41,813 bases of DNA, taken from positions 1 to 41,813 of the forward strand of contig JBBDWK010000018.1 in assembly GCA_040902885.1 (NCBI GenBank), given 5' to 3'. The notes under the pieces were generated by a model. It searched no databases. It saw nothing but the letters and a program-made list of their open reading frames with translations, and was not told the DNA's origin. Each line of letters starts with the position of its first letter. The stretch's first letter is position 1. This document shows positions 25,030 through 33,656 of the stretch, piece by piece. The position numbers were made by a program, and so were the translations under genes. The stretch comes from JBBDWK01 sp040902885 (lineage in GTDB: Bacteria; Acidobacteriota; Terriglobia; Bryobacterales; Bryobacteraceae).

Positions 25030-27654
25030 TCAGTCGCAACGTAACGCAACGAGCGGGTCGATACGGGAAGCGCGCAGTGCCGGAACGTATGCGGCCAAAA
25101 TCGTCGTGAACAGTAGTGCGGCGGCGACGGCCATAAAAATGAAAGGATCGTGGCCGGTCACGCCGAACAAGAGCGACTCGATGAAACGTCCCGCCGCCCA
25201 CGCTCCCGCCACGCCTCCGACGATGCCGGGTATCGCCGTCTTGAGAGCATTCGCGACGATGTGCCCGAGTACCTGAGCCGGCTTTGCTCCGATCGCAAGG
25301 CGGATCGCAAATTCCGCAGTTCGGGCAACCACCAGGTAGGAGATGACGCCGTACACGCCGAAACACGCAAGCACCAGCGCGACCAGCCCGAAGAGACCGC
25401 TGGCGCGGCTTAGAAGCATGTCTCGCGCGAGGATCTGTTCAAGAGTCGCCGAAAGTGGTTCCGGACCCATCACGAACAGTTTCGAATCCACCTCGAGAAT
25501 TGCCTGCCTGACGGCGGAAACCAAGGCCTCCGGCCGCCCATCCGTCCTGACTTGCAGATAGCTGAATGGGCCTGGGAACTGCTCGAGCGAGAGGAAAGCC
25601 ATCCGGATGGGGGCGTCACGCGGATTGACGAACTTGATGTCCCGAATCACGCCGATGATTTCAATTGGATCGCCGGGGATCCCTTGGGCGGAGCGTTCGG
25701 TGAATCTCTTGCCGACAGCATCCTGGCCTGGAAAGTAGAAGCGTGCGAGCGCCTGGGTAACCACGGCCACACGTGGCGAACCCGGCCGGTCCTGAGCCCC
25801 GAAGCCACGTCCCATCACGACAGGAATTCCAGTTGTCTCGAAGTAGTTCGCGGAAACCGGGTTTATCCAGATGCGAGAGTCGCTGGAATCGGCCTCGTGA
25901 CCCTCCATTGTCACCAGGCTCTGCCGCGAGCAACCCATCAGAACGGCACAGAGCGCAACGCTCGCGGACGTTACTCCGGGCACAGCCGAGATTCGTTCCA
26001 CCAGCCGTTGGCCCAATCGCCACTGCGCGGCGTCGTCCTGATAACCCGCAAGCCGCGCATTGATGGTGGCCGAAACGATGTGCTGCCGGTCATAACCCCC
26101 ATCTACAGCGTGCAGATGAAAAAGGCTCCGCGCGAAAAAGAATGACACCGCCACGAGAATCACCGAAAGTGCTGTTTGTGCGGCAACCAGAAATCGGAGA
26201 GTCTTCTGTCTTGACGGCGGTCCTGTCGAGCTGCGGGACGAACTTCTGAGGGCGGGTTCGATGGCCGTGCTTGATGCGCGAATTGCCGGCAGGAGACTGA
26301 AAGCGATGGCGGTAAGCAATGAAATTCCCACCCCGAAAGCGAACATTCTCAAGTCGAAAGCCAGGTCAACGTCGATCCGGCCGAAGCTTGGTTGCATCAA
26401 CAGCAGAGCCCGCGCGCAAGCCGGCGCCACCGCGAGGCCGATCGATCCGCCGGCTCCGGCGAGCAGCAGGCCTTCCAGCAACAAGGAACGGACCAATCGG
26501 GCGCGGCCGCAGCCCAGCGCCTGACGCACCGCCAATTCCCGTTGCCGGGCCGCGCCACGCGCCAACAGAAGGGTGGCCACATTCACCCATACGATCAGGA
26601 GGACAATGACCGCCGTTGCCGCCAAAATCTGAATCTGCGTTCCCAGCCGCCGGCGAAAGCCGTCGAATCCGCGGCTGGCCGACTCGAGATGAATCGGAGA
26701 TGGCCGGTTCCGGCGCTCCACGGTCTGCCGCGCGCGCAGCCGGTCATACACCACTTCCGCTTCCGCCTGCTCGATGGAGACACCCGGTGCGAGCCGGCCC
26801 ATCACGCTCAACCACGGGAAGCCGGGGTTCCGGCGAAGGTCGCCCTGAGGATTCGCGACAGGCTGCATATTGAGAGGCACCCAGAAGTCTCTCCCTCGCC
26901 CAGGCAAATCTCCGGCGAACCCTTCCGGCGTGACGCCGATGATGGTGAATGGGCTGCCGGAGAGAAAGATCTTCCGTCCCAGCACGCTCGGATCGCCGGC
27001 GAATTGCCTGCTCCAGAAGGAATGGCCGATGACCATCACCGGTTGCGGATGGCTGAGCTTGTCGTCTTCTTCAGTGAACACGCGGCCTATCGACGCCTTC
27101 ACGCCGAGAACGTCAAAGTAGTTTCCGCTCGCGATGCCGCCGCGCGCGCCGGCGAGTTGCTCCCCTGTCTCGGCCGTCACCACGGTTCCCAGCAAAGAGC
27201 CTGTTCCGAGAACGCCGCTGAAGGACTTCTGCGCGCGGCGAAAATCGTCGAAGAGCTGCGTCGGCCAGCCAGGATTCAGCGCCACCAGCCGGTTCGGTTC
27301 GCGCACCGGCAGCTCGCGGATGAAGAACGCGTTCACCAGGCTGAACATCGCCGCGTTGGCTCCAATGCCTAAAGCCAGCAGCGCAACGATGGCTATCGTG
27401 TGGCCGGGTGAGCGGCGGAGAACGCGTGCCGCCTGGCAAACCTGGCGCCAAGAATCTTCCAGCCGGCTGAAGGTCCATAGTTCGCGGCAGGTCTCCTGGA
27501 TGGAAGTCACGTTTCCGAAAGGCGCCTGCGCGGGGGCATTTGCGCGGCGCAACTCGAGATGGTAAGCAAGCTCGTCTTCCAGGTCCCGCTCAAGCTGCCT
27601 ACGCTTCAACAAAGCTCGAACACGAAGTCGAAAGGACCGGATCATCTGGCTCAT
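25030..27654 (-). CDS. ADOP-type ABC permease (MacB/FtsX-like, duplicated)
   Basis: Inner-membrane protein of 874 residues of the acidobacterial duplicated orphan permease group. A cytoplasmic prefix (ERDLEDELAYHLELRR, residues about 20-35) precedes the first membrane helix (TIAIVALLALGIGANAAMFS). A MacB-like periplasmic domain follows (IASGNYFDVLGVKASIGRVF, IGHSFWSRQFAGDPSVLGR), then FtsX-type helices with WVNVATLLLARGAARQRELA, and a second copy with VSANYFETTGIPVVMGRGF and YGVISYLVVARTAEFAIRLA. It ends with the usual SRIDPLVALRCD. No ATPase gene is adjacent, as is normal for the group. It starts 12 nt after the PadR gene, so the two form one transcript under PadR control. Substrate unknown; efflux is likely. 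Confidence 0.92.
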   Translation of the reverse strand: MSQMIRSFRLRVRALLKRRQLERDLEDELAYHLELRRANAPAQAPFGNVTSIQETCRELWTFSRLEDSWRQVCQAARVLRRSPGHTIAIVALLALGIGANAAMFSLVNAFFIRELPVREPNRLVALNPGWPTQLFDDFRRAQKSFSGVLGTGSLLGTVVTAETGEQLAGARGGIASGNYFDVLGVKASIGRVFTEEDDKLSHPQPVMVIGHSFWSRQFAGDPSVLGRKIFLSGSPFTIIGVTPEGFAGDLPGRGRDFWVPLNMQPVANPQGDLRRNPGFPWLSVMGRLAPGVSIEQAEAEVVYDRLRARQTVERRNRPSPIHLESASRGFDGFRRRLGTQIQILAATAVIVLLIVWVNVATLLLARGAARQRELAVRQALGCGRARLVRSLLLEGLLLAGAGGSIGLAVAPACARALLLMQPSFGRIDVDLAFDLRMFAFGVGISLLTAIAFSLLPAIRASSTAIEPALRSSSRSSTGPPSRQKTLRFLVAAQTALSVILVAVSFFFARSLFHLHAVDGGYDRQHIVSATINARLAGYQDDAAQWRLGQRLVERISAVPGVTSASVALCAVLMGCSRQSLVTMEGHEADSSDSRIWINPVSANYFETTGIPVVMGRGFGAQDRPGSPRVAVVTQALARFYFPGQDAVGKRFTERSAQGIPGDPIEIIGVIRDIKFVNPRDAPIRMAFLSLEQFPGPFSYLQVRTDGRPEALVSAVRQAILEVDSKLFVMGPEPLSATLEQILARDMLLSRASGLFGLVALVLACFGVYGVISYLVVARTAEFAIRLAIGAKPAQVLGHIVANALKTAIPGIVGGVAGAWAAGRFIESLLFGVTGHDPFIFMAVAAALLFTTILAAYVPALRASRIDPLVALRCD

Positions 27655-27666
27655 CCTCCCCGCGCC

Positions 27667-28020
27667 CTATGCGCTCTCGAGTATCCGCATCACGCCGGCG
27701 CTCAGCCGTCCCCAATGTTCCCGTTCCGCTGCTAAACATTTCCGGCCCGCCGGCGTCAAGCGGTAGAATTTCACGCGCCGGTTGGTTTCCGAAAGACCCC
27801 ACTCCGGATCGAGCATCCCGCGCAGTTCCAGGCGGTGGAGCGCCGGGTACAAGGCGCCCTCTTCCACTCGGAGCGCCTCTTCGGAAACGTCGTGAATCCA
27901 CTCGGCGATTGCATACCCGTGCCTCTTGCCCCGCGAGAGGGACTTCAGAATGAGCATGTCGAGCGTCCCTGGAATCAGGTCTCCTGGACGTTGTCCGTTA
28001 GGCGATATCTGCTTAGGCAT
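27667..28020 (-). CDS. PadR-family transcriptional regulator
   Basis: Regulator of 117 residues with a winged-helix DNA-binding domain. LIPGTLDMLILKSLSRGKRHGYAIAEWI, then EEGALYPALHRLELRGML and RRVKFYRLTPAGRKCL are the hallmarks of PadR proteins paired with ADOP permeases in Acidobacteriota. It probably represses the permease gene, which begins 12 nt downstream, and itself. The ATG at 28020 follows AAAGACTT, a weak ribosome site. A TAAGTC...GACTAA imperfect inverted repeat spans the first codons and leader (about 28019-28048) and could be part of an operator. Inducer unknown. Confidence 0.9.
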   Translation of the reverse strand: MPKQISPNGQRPGDLIPGTLDMLILKSLSRGKRHGYAIAEWIHDVSEEALRVEEGALYPALHRLELRGMLDPEWGLSETNRRVKFYRLTPAGRKCLAAEREHWGRLSAGVMRILESA

Positions 28021-28187
28021 AAGTCTTTGATGCCTAATTGTGGACTAAGGCGTAGCCAGGTGCAAGCCCCCTTGGCATTTCGGACGGATGGAGATTGCGG
28101 GCTCTCGGAAGGCGTGGCAAACTGAGGTGCTACCGACATCCGACTGAACTTGTTCGACCCTGGCTCGCAACGTGCCAGACAACGACA

Positions 28188-28445
28188 ATGTCCAAGCTCT
28201 ACGGTTCGCTCGCGGATTGGTGGCCACTGTTGTCGCCGCCTGCGGACTATTTCGAAGAGGCTGCCATCTACGCCAAACACCTGGTCAGTGCCGGGAATCA
28301 GCCATCACGCACAATGATCGAATTCGGCAGCGGCGGAGGGAATAATGCGTCACACCTCAAAACGGCAGAGGTCGTGCCGTTCGAGCATTCCGAAATTGAA
28401 CCCGGTTCAATGGAGTTGTTTCTCGGAGTCAAACCGGACAAGTAG
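28188..28445 (+). pseudogene. SAM methyltransferase with large in-frame internal deletion
   Basis: An open frame of 85 residues that begins like a full-size class I methyltransferase: MSKLYGSLADWWPLLSPP, then IEFGSGGGNNASHLK, a complete motif I. It then jumps straight to VVPFEHSEIEPGSMELFLGV, which has the look of the last strand and tail of the same family. The SAM acidic residue, motifs post-I to III and substrate cap, around 150-170 residues, are absent, so it should be inactive. The junction keeps the frame. The ATG at 28188 has no ribosome site. The comparison is with a family I remember, not an alignment. Confidence 0.6.
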
Positions 28446-28459
28446 CTTCGCGTAGCCTC

Positions 28460-28834
28460 ATGACCGATATTCATCATGACGAACGCGAGCGGCTGCAGAG
28501 CGGAATCCGGCTGTTCAACACTCGTCAATTTTTTGAGTGCCATGAAGCTCTGGAAGAAGCATGGATGCCGGAGCGCGGACCCAGGCGGCTGTTCCTGCAA
28601 TCGCTAATTCACCTTGCCGTCGGTTTTTATCACACGGAGCGCGGAAATTCCGAGGGCGCCAGCCGGCAACTCCGTAAAGGGTTGCGCAAGCTCGCCGGGT
28701 ACCTGCCTTCCTGCGAAGGCATCGATACGGCGCGACTGCACAGGGATGCACTGGTAACGCTTGAGCGTATCGAGACCGGTGCGGAGGCGTTCGAGTACCC
28801 ATACATCCACATGACGTCTGGCGCCGATTTGTGA
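28460..28834 (+). CDS. DUF309 domain-containing protein
   Basis: Small cytoplasmic helical protein of 124 residues. It carries the DUF309 signature GIRLFNTRQFFECHEALEEAW near residues 15-35, then LFLQSLIHLAVGFYHTERGN and ASRQLRKGLRKLAGYLP. The conserved FFE-x-HE-x-L-E-x-W set is complete and DUF309 may form a metal- or ligand-binding helical bundle; no reaction is known. It lies 14 bp after the methyltransferase remnant, perhaps once its operon partner. The ribosome site before ATG 28460 is weak. Confidence 0.88.
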   Translation: MTDIHHDERERLQSGIRLFNTRQFFECHEALEEAWMPERGPRRLFLQSLIHLAVGFYHTERGNSEGASRQLRKGLRKLAGYLPSCEGIDTARLHRDALVTLERIETGAEAFEYPYIHMTSGADL

Positions 28835-28851
28835 ATCCTATCGATTCCTGC

Positions 28852-29424
28852 TCACGGATAGGTTACGACCTGATACGCCAGTGTCGAGCCCTGGTAGAAC
28901 GGCTGATAGAACACGTTGTTACAGTTGTAGATGACTGTTGAGCCTGCTCCAACTGCCGCGCAGCCGCCGGGCAGTGTAGCCACGGTCGTTCCGACCATCG
29001 GTGTTGCGACAACTACCGTTGTGGGTTCCGAGGTAGCCGCACCCACGATCGCGCCGGTAGTCGCGCCAATGGCGGCGCCGGCCGCAAACGATCCCCATCC
29101 CCAATCGTGGTCGTAGTCAACGTCGATGTCTCGATCAACGTCGATGTTCCGGTCCACACTGCGACTCCGGTCCACGTTTCGATTGGCGTCCAGGTTCCGG
29201 TCGCGGGAAGCGTTTCGATCGGCCTGCAGGTTTCGATCGCGCTGCAGGTTCCTGTCGGCAGACGGCCTGGCAGGCTGCCCGGCGGGCCGGGCGGCAGGCC
29301 GGGCGGCCGCGTGGGCGGATCGGTTGTTTACGGGAACACGCGACTGATGCGGCTGCCGCGCGACCCGGCCGAAGACTGGGGTCGACGCAATCAGCGCCGC
29401 CAAAATGAGTGCCAGCGACTTCAT
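28852..29424 (-). CDS. Exported protein with hexapeptide DRN repeats and glycine-zipper segment
   Basis: Protein of 190 residues. The start ATG at 29424 has a strong GGGGAGGA and overlaps the stop of the DUF2092 gene as ATGA; the frame extends upstream but without such a site. A signal peptide (MKSLALILAALIASTPVFG) is followed by an Ala/Arg/Pro-rich part, then about eight copies of a six-residue unit (DRNLQR, DRNLQA, DRNASR...) that becomes Asp-rich (DIDVDYDHDW). Next is a small-residue segment with zipper spacing (AAGAAIGATTGAIVGAAT), and a C-terminal LPGGCAAVGAGSTVIYNC...YYQPFYQG-like tail resembling DUF6515 proteins. It is likely periplasmic or in the outer membrane; function unknown. DUF2092 coupling suggests a joint role. 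Confidence 0.82.
   Translation of the reverse strand: MKSLALILAALIASTPVFGRVARQPHQSRVPVNNRSAHAAARPAARPAGQPARPSADRNLQRDRNLQADRNASRDRNLDANRNVDRSRSVDRNIDVDRDIDVDYDHDWGWGSFAAGAAIGATTGAIVGAATSEPTTVVVATPMVGTTVATLPGGCAAVGAGSTVIYNCNNVFYQPFYQGSTLAYQVVTYP
29101..29256 (-). repeat. 18-bp tandem coding repeat (six-residue units)
   Basis: On the minus strand the segment encodes about 8.7 tandem units of six residues, starting DRNLQR and drifting to Asp-rich units. At the DNA level the 18-bp units are imperfect, nearest to identity at 29200-29256. It is internal to the exported protein gene. Confidence 0.8.
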
Positions 29425-30194
29425 GATTTCCTCCCCTTCTTTAACGCTTTCATCGCGCGCGGAAACTCGATTTGCCGTGCGCCTTGGGGCGGCGTGAACG
29501 AGAACACGGCCTGGCTGACGTCTGGATTGAAGTTCCAATCCGATAGGTCCACGGTGACGCGGGGATGCTCAGGCATCGACTTATCAATGATCTCGATGCG
29601 GACGGGCACAGGCCGGTCTCCGCCCTCAACCCAAAGCTGCCATTCGGCCCCTGGTTCGGTGAATGCCAGCTGATGCAGGGTCTTGCCGAAGGCATCCGTG
29701 CGTCCGATCACGTAGGCGCTCTTGACATCCGCTTCCAGGGATTTGTACGGATCGCTTTCGAGCAGGTTCCGTACGGGCATGATGATACCTTTCTGCTCGA
29801 GTCCGGCGAGGGCGGCGTCGATCGTGGCGGGGGCCGTCGTGGCCGCATAGAGGTTGGGGCCGGGGGAAAACAGAAACGTTCTGCCTCCGTTGAACAGGAC
29901 CTGAACATCCTGATTCTGTCCCGTGTGGGTCTCAATTCGCACCTTGTCAGGCCTCGACACAGTGACCTTGTGAGTCGCAAACCGGGTGATGATCTGGCCG
30001 TTCGTGCCGAGCCGCTCCCTCGCGACCCGCGCGGTGAACGAGTAGTTCTTCGCGTCCCGAATCGTATCCGTCGTTTTTCGCAGAACAGCCAGGGCGAGTG
30101 GATCGATTTTCGGGTCTCCAGCCACCTGCGGCTGCCGCGCGAAGGCGGTCAAGCAAGTGGCCAGGACAACAATACTGAGAAACCTCAGCGTCAT
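29421..30194 (-). CDS. DUF2092 domain-containing periplasmic protein
   Basis: Secreted protein of 257 residues. The signal peptide is MTLRFLSIVVLATCLTAFA. The mature chain matches the DUF2092 pattern: IDPLALAVLRKTTDTIRDAKNYSF, VSRPDKVRIE, FNGGRTFLFSPGPNLYA, then GKTLHQLAFTEPGAEWQLWVEGG and PVPVRIEI, ending WNFNPDVSQAVFSFTPPQGA. This is a LolA/LolB-like half-barrel of the periplasm, so binding of a lipid-like ligand is plausible. Start ATG 30194 is preceded by AAGGAA; upstream in-frame ATGs to 30275 would put hydrophilic residues ahead of the signal peptide. It is translationally coupled (ATGA) to the repeat protein downstream. Function is not established for the family. Confidence 0.87.
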   Translation of the reverse strand: MTLRFLSIVVLATCLTAFARQPQVAGDPKIDPLALAVLRKTTDTIRDAKNYSFTARVARERLGTNGQIITRFATHKVTVSRPDKVRIETHTGQNQDVQVLFNGGRTFLFSPGPNLYAATTAPATIDAALAGLEQKGIIMPVRNLLESDPYKSLEADVKSAYVIGRTDAFGKTLHQLAFTEPGAEWQLWVEGGDRPVPVRIEIIDKSMPEHPRVTVDLSDWNFNPDVSQAVFSFTPPQGARQIEFPRAMKALKKGRKS

Positions 30195-30321
30195 AAGGCA
30201 TTCCTTCTTACGCACCTTATGGATTGTGCCAGGCGTGAACCATCCGTGAATGTTGTGCATGACAGTTGTCGCCATGTGGACCTCCCACGAAATTATGGAG
30301 CAATAAGCCAGCCACTTAGAG

Positions 30322-30549
30322 ATGCGCCTTCGGGCTATGCAGAGTGCTTGGATTTCTGGTGTATCTCTCTACCCCGGCCTTGTTCGGACAGAGGCTGTGA
30401 TTGCAGCGGCTGAAGGTGGCTGGCTGGATTTGTCAACCAGCGAAAGCCCCGAGTTCATCGGCCGTGTCGTGGCTGCCCTTACACGCGACCCCGTTCTGAT
30501 TCAACGCACAGGCCAGGTATTAATCGCAGCGGCTCTCGCCGATTCGTGA
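30322..30549 (+). pseudogene. C-terminal fragment of a short-chain dehydrogenase
   Basis: Translating this frame gives GVSLYPGLVRTEAVI, ESPEFIGRVVAALTRDP and RTGQVLIAAALADS, then a stop. That is the late part of a classical SDR: the PG-x-V-x-T loop and the following helices. The Rossmann start, NAG block and YxxxK are absent upstream, where no matching frame exists, and the tail is cut a few residues early. I read it as a relic left by deletion next to the permease gene; an expressed 75-residue protein is unlikely, since no ribosome site is seen. Confidence 0.65.
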
Positions 30550-30733
30550 GTCTTGTTGATTCCTTCATGCCGGGCCATTCGATCCACTTTGGAGGTGTAG
30601 CCGGCTTCCCGCCTTGCGAACGACTGCCGGGCGGATTCTGAATCAATTTGCGTAATGTGCCCTTGACATCTTGTGCGGACATCGGCGAATCTATATCTCG
30701 AATGGCTAGGCATGGAGAGGTAGCGGTGATTCT

Positions 30734-33346
30734 ATGATCTGGAATTCTCTTTTTCGAAAGCGCCGATGGGAGAGCCGAATGAACGCCGAATTCCGCTTTC
30801 ACCTCGAAGAGCAGGTGCAAGCCTATATTGCGGAGGGGCTGAGTGAGCAAGAGGCAAGACAAAAGGCGATTCGAGAGTTCGGCGCGATTGAACTCGCAAA
30901 GGACGAATGCCGGGACCAGCGGCCGTTTGTCTGGCTGGAGCAGGCACTCCAGGATGTTCGATACTCTGCCCGCCTGCTAGTCCGTAACCGGACCTTCAGC
31001 GCCGTGGCAATCCTCTCCATTGCGCTTGGAATCGGTGCAACGACATCGGTTTTCAGTGTTGTGGATCGTATTCTGTTTCGCAGCCTTCCGTATCGCGACG
31101 CCGAGCGATTGGTGTCGATCGGGCTCGCCGCCCCGATGCTGCCATATGACTTCCTGTTTGGCGCTGCTTATCTCAACCTCCGAACACAACAGAACGTATT
31201 CGCCGCCGTTACGTCCTGGAGCGGCGTGAACGACTGCGATCTCACTGGCGGCGAACCAGTCAGGATCAGTTGTGCGGCCGTCGAGTCGTCGTTTCTCTCC
31301 ACGTTGGGAACCCTTCCCATCCTTGGTAGAGACTTCACTCGCGAGGACGAGGGACCAAACAAGCCGAAAGCTGTCTTGCTTTCTTACACCTTCTGGCGAT
31401 CCCGATTTGGAGGGCAGCCTGACGTCCTGGGACGCACGCTTCCTCTCGACGGCCGGCCTGCGCGTGTGATTGGCGTCTTGCCGCCGGAATTTGAGACCCC
31501 AACGCTGGCGCATGCCGATCTCCTGGTCCCGCAAGGGTTGGACGATGCCACCCTGCAAAAGGCCGTCACGGGCCGGCCCCTTCGAGCGATTGCCCGGCTT
31601 GCGCCCGGGATGACAGTAGCGCAGGTGCAGGCTGCAGGCAACGTTATGGTATCCCGGGCGCTGCAAGGCGGCCCCGGCAGCCTGCCACGTGAGATCAGGC
31701 CTCGCGTAAAGACTTTGCGGGCCCTTCGAGCCGGCGATGCCAAGGCCGTCTCCTGGGTCCTGTTTGGTTCCGTTGTCGCCTTGTTGTTGCTGGCCTGTGC
31801 CAATGTGGCCAACTTGTTGTTGGCTCGCACTGTTGCACGACAGCGGGAGTTGGCCGTTCGCGCGGCCCTGGGTGCAGGCCGGAGCAGATTGGTCCGTCAG
31901 GCAATCACGGAAAGTTTACTGTTAGCGTTCGCCGGAGGGATTGCCGGCTCAGCCCTCGCGTACGGACTGCTGAAAGTCCTGGTGCGCGCGGCGCCGGACG
32001 GCATTCCGCAACTCGCCCAGGCTGGCCTGGATGCGCGCGTTTTCGCTTTTACGATTTTGTGTTCGGTGGTCTGCGGCCTTGTCTTTGGAATGGGACCAGC
32101 GTTGGCCGGCCCAGGCCGAGAGGTGTTGTCGGCAAGCCGCTCAGTTGCCGGCCGGCGCGGTCGCGTAAGACAGGCGCTGATAGTAGCTCAGCTTTCCCTT
32201 TCCCTCGCGCTCCTCACCGGCGCTGGATTGCTGGCGCGGGCATTCTGGAAATTTCAGCAGGTACCGCTGGGCGTGGAGACGCAACAGATATTGACGGCCT
32301 CCCTTTCGCTTTCGCAACACCGGTATCCAACCGCCGCACGGCAACTGGCGTTCTCCGAGGAACTGGAAGAGCGCTTGCGCGGAACAGGCAGCTTCGTGAC
32401 CGTCGCAATCGGCGACTCCCGGCCGCCAAACCCTCCTTTACGCTCCAAGCCCCTGGCTCTGCAGCAAATCGATGGGCGGCCACAGGAGTCGCCCGCTCAG
32501 GGCACAGTCGTGTGGCGCGCAGTTACTCCCGCGTACTTCCGTGCGCTTGGAATTCCGATTCGCCGGGGACGGGGATTTACTGAGCAGGACCGCGGCCCCG
32601 GCCACGACGTGATGATTGTAAGCCAGTCGCTCGCGCGACGGCTCTTTCACGGGTCCGACGCCGTCGGTCATTTCATCGGCGCCACTGAGATTGTCGGCGT
32701 CGCCGGTGATGTAAGGAATAGCGGTGGAACGGCGCGCGACGATCCGGAATATTATGTGCCACGCAGCCGCGCGCCGGACGCCTCGATCTACGCTTATCCG
32801 GACGAACTCCGACGCGTAGTCGCCATTGTTCGTACGCCGCTCGCTACGGAATCCGCCAGCCGCGCGATTCGGGGCATCGTTGCAGAACTCGATCCGTCCT
32901 TACCAGTCCAGATTGAAACGATGGCCGAAAGCACGCAGCGCCTTTCCGTTCGTCCCCGCTTCAATGCGATGCTTCTGGCTCTGTTCTCCGTCGTCGGGCT
33001 GGCTTTGTCCGCCTTCGGTCTATACGGAGTGCTTGGATTTCTGGTGGCGCAGCGCACCCGTGAAATTGGTGTGCGAATCGCGCTCGGGGCAACGCCAAGA
33101 GCCATCTCTTTTATGGTTCTCGGCAGCGCCGCGCGATGGCTTGCTGTGGGCATGGCATGCGGCCTCGTTCTTTCGGCCGGTCTTTCTCTCGCGCTGAAGA
33201 GTCTGCTGTATGGGATGCCGGCCTACGATCCGGCTTCATGGATACTGGCGGCTGCCGTGCTCTTCGCAACTGCTCTCGCGGCCGCGTGGCAGCCGGCTCG
33301 GCGCGCGGTCGGCGTTGATCCGGTGGAAGCCTTACGCCATGAGTGA
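30734..33346 (+). CDS. ADOP-type ABC permease (MacB/FtsX-like, duplicated), second copy
   Basis: Inner-membrane protein of 870 residues of the same orphan permease group as the 25030 gene. The prefix is complete (MNAEFRFHLEEQVQAYIAEG, then EQEARQKAIREFG), followed by the first helix (AVAILSIALGIGATTSVFS), a MacB-like domain (SSFLSTLGTLPILGRDF), helices with LLLACANVANLLLARTVARQ, and a second half (YFRALGIPIRRGRGF; GVLGFLVAQRTREIGVRIAL) ending VGVDPVEALRHE. GGAGAGG lies about 15 nt before the ATG, rather far. Unlike the first copy it has no PadR gene at its 5' side, only the SDR relic, so its control is unclear. No ATPase is adjacent. Substrate unknown. Confidence 0.92.
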   Translation: MIWNSLFRKRRWESRMNAEFRFHLEEQVQAYIAEGLSEQEARQKAIREFGAIELAKDECRDQRPFVWLEQALQDVRYSARLLVRNRTFSAVAILSIALGIGATTSVFSVVDRILFRSLPYRDAERLVSIGLAAPMLPYDFLFGAAYLNLRTQQNVFAAVTSWSGVNDCDLTGGEPVRISCAAVESSFLSTLGTLPILGRDFTREDEGPNKPKAVLLSYTFWRSRFGGQPDVLGRTLPLDGRPARVIGVLPPEFETPTLAHADLLVPQGLDDATLQKAVTGRPLRAIARLAPGMTVAQVQAAGNVMVSRALQGGPGSLPREIRPRVKTLRALRAGDAKAVSWVLFGSVVALLLLACANVANLLLARTVARQRELAVRAALGAGRSRLVRQAITESLLLAFAGGIAGSALAYGLLKVLVRAAPDGIPQLAQAGLDARVFAFTILCSVVCGLVFGMGPALAGPGREVLSASRSVAGRRGRVRQALIVAQLSLSLALLTGAGLLARAFWKFQQVPLGVETQQILTASLSLSQHRYPTAARQLAFSEELEERLRGTGSFVTVAIGDSRPPNPPLRSKPLALQQIDGRPQESPAQGTVVWRAVTPAYFRALGIPIRRGRGFTEQDRGPGHDVMIVSQSLARRLFHGSDAVGHFIGATEIVGVAGDVRNSGGTARDDPEYYVPRSRAPDASIYAYPDELRRVVAIVRTPLATESASRAIRGIVAELDPSLPVQIETMAESTQRLSVRPRFNAMLLALFSVVGLALSAFGLYGVLGFLVAQRTREIGVRIALGATPRAISFMVLGSAARWLAVGMACGLVLSAGLSLALKSLLYGMPAYDPASWILAAAVLFATALAAAWQPARRAVGVDPVEALRHE

Positions 33347-33361
33347 ACCACGGTTTGTGGT
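33347..33361 (+). promoter_or_regulatory. Short inverted repeat before the toxin-antitoxin pair
   Basis: ACCAC (33347-33351) and GTGGT (33357-33361) flank 5 nt, about 30 bp upstream of the antitoxin ATG. Toxin-antitoxin operons of the Phd type are autoregulated at such palindromes, so it may be the operator. The arms are short and chance is possible. Confidence 0.35.
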
Positions 33362-33391
33362 ATCATTGCGTACACAGAGAGGCACAATGAA

Positions 33392-33655
33392 ATGGAAAGC
33401 ATTGGCATCCGGGAATTTCGTGAGAAGCTATCGAGCTTTCTGGAGTCGTCCACGCCAGTGGCGATCACCCGACACGGCGAGACGGTAGGTTTTTATATCC
33501 CTGCGCGCCGGCAGCGGAGAGATGCCGACTTGGACGCGCTGCGGAGGGCAGGCGAGCAGTTAGACGCGCTGATTGCGGCTGCTGGGACGACCGAGGACGA
33601 GTTGGTGGCGGATTTCAAAGACTTGCGCCGGCAAGCTCGCAAAGCGAAACGATAG
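33392..33655 (+). CDS. Phd/YefM-type antitoxin
   Basis: Antitoxin of 87 residues. The N-terminal fold is the Phd/YefM DNA-binding dimer: GIREFREKLSSFLESSTPVAITRHGETVGFYIP, with the usual 'x-x-R-x-x-x-x-x-L' helix and the ITRHGETVG hairpin. The C-terminal half is charged and helical (LDALIAAAGTTEDELVADF), the flexible toxin-neutralising tail. It should bind and block the PIN toxin encoded 1 nt downstream and repress its own promoter. The ATG at 33392 follows AGAGGC at a usable spacing. Confidence 0.88.
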   Translation: MESIGIREFREKLSSFLESSTPVAITRHGETVGFYIPARRQRRDADLDALRRAGEQLDALIAAAGTTEDELVADFKDLRRQARKAKR

Positions 33656-33656
33656 A

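Noticed and set aside
28141..28170. GTTCGACCC looked like a tRNA T-arm
   Set aside because: No acceptor stem, anticodon arm or CCA partner could be built around it.
29101..29256. Regular 18-bp repeats considered as a CRISPR array or other non-coding repeat
   Set aside because: Repeats are tandem without spacers and keep the reading frame of an exported protein with good start and signal peptide.
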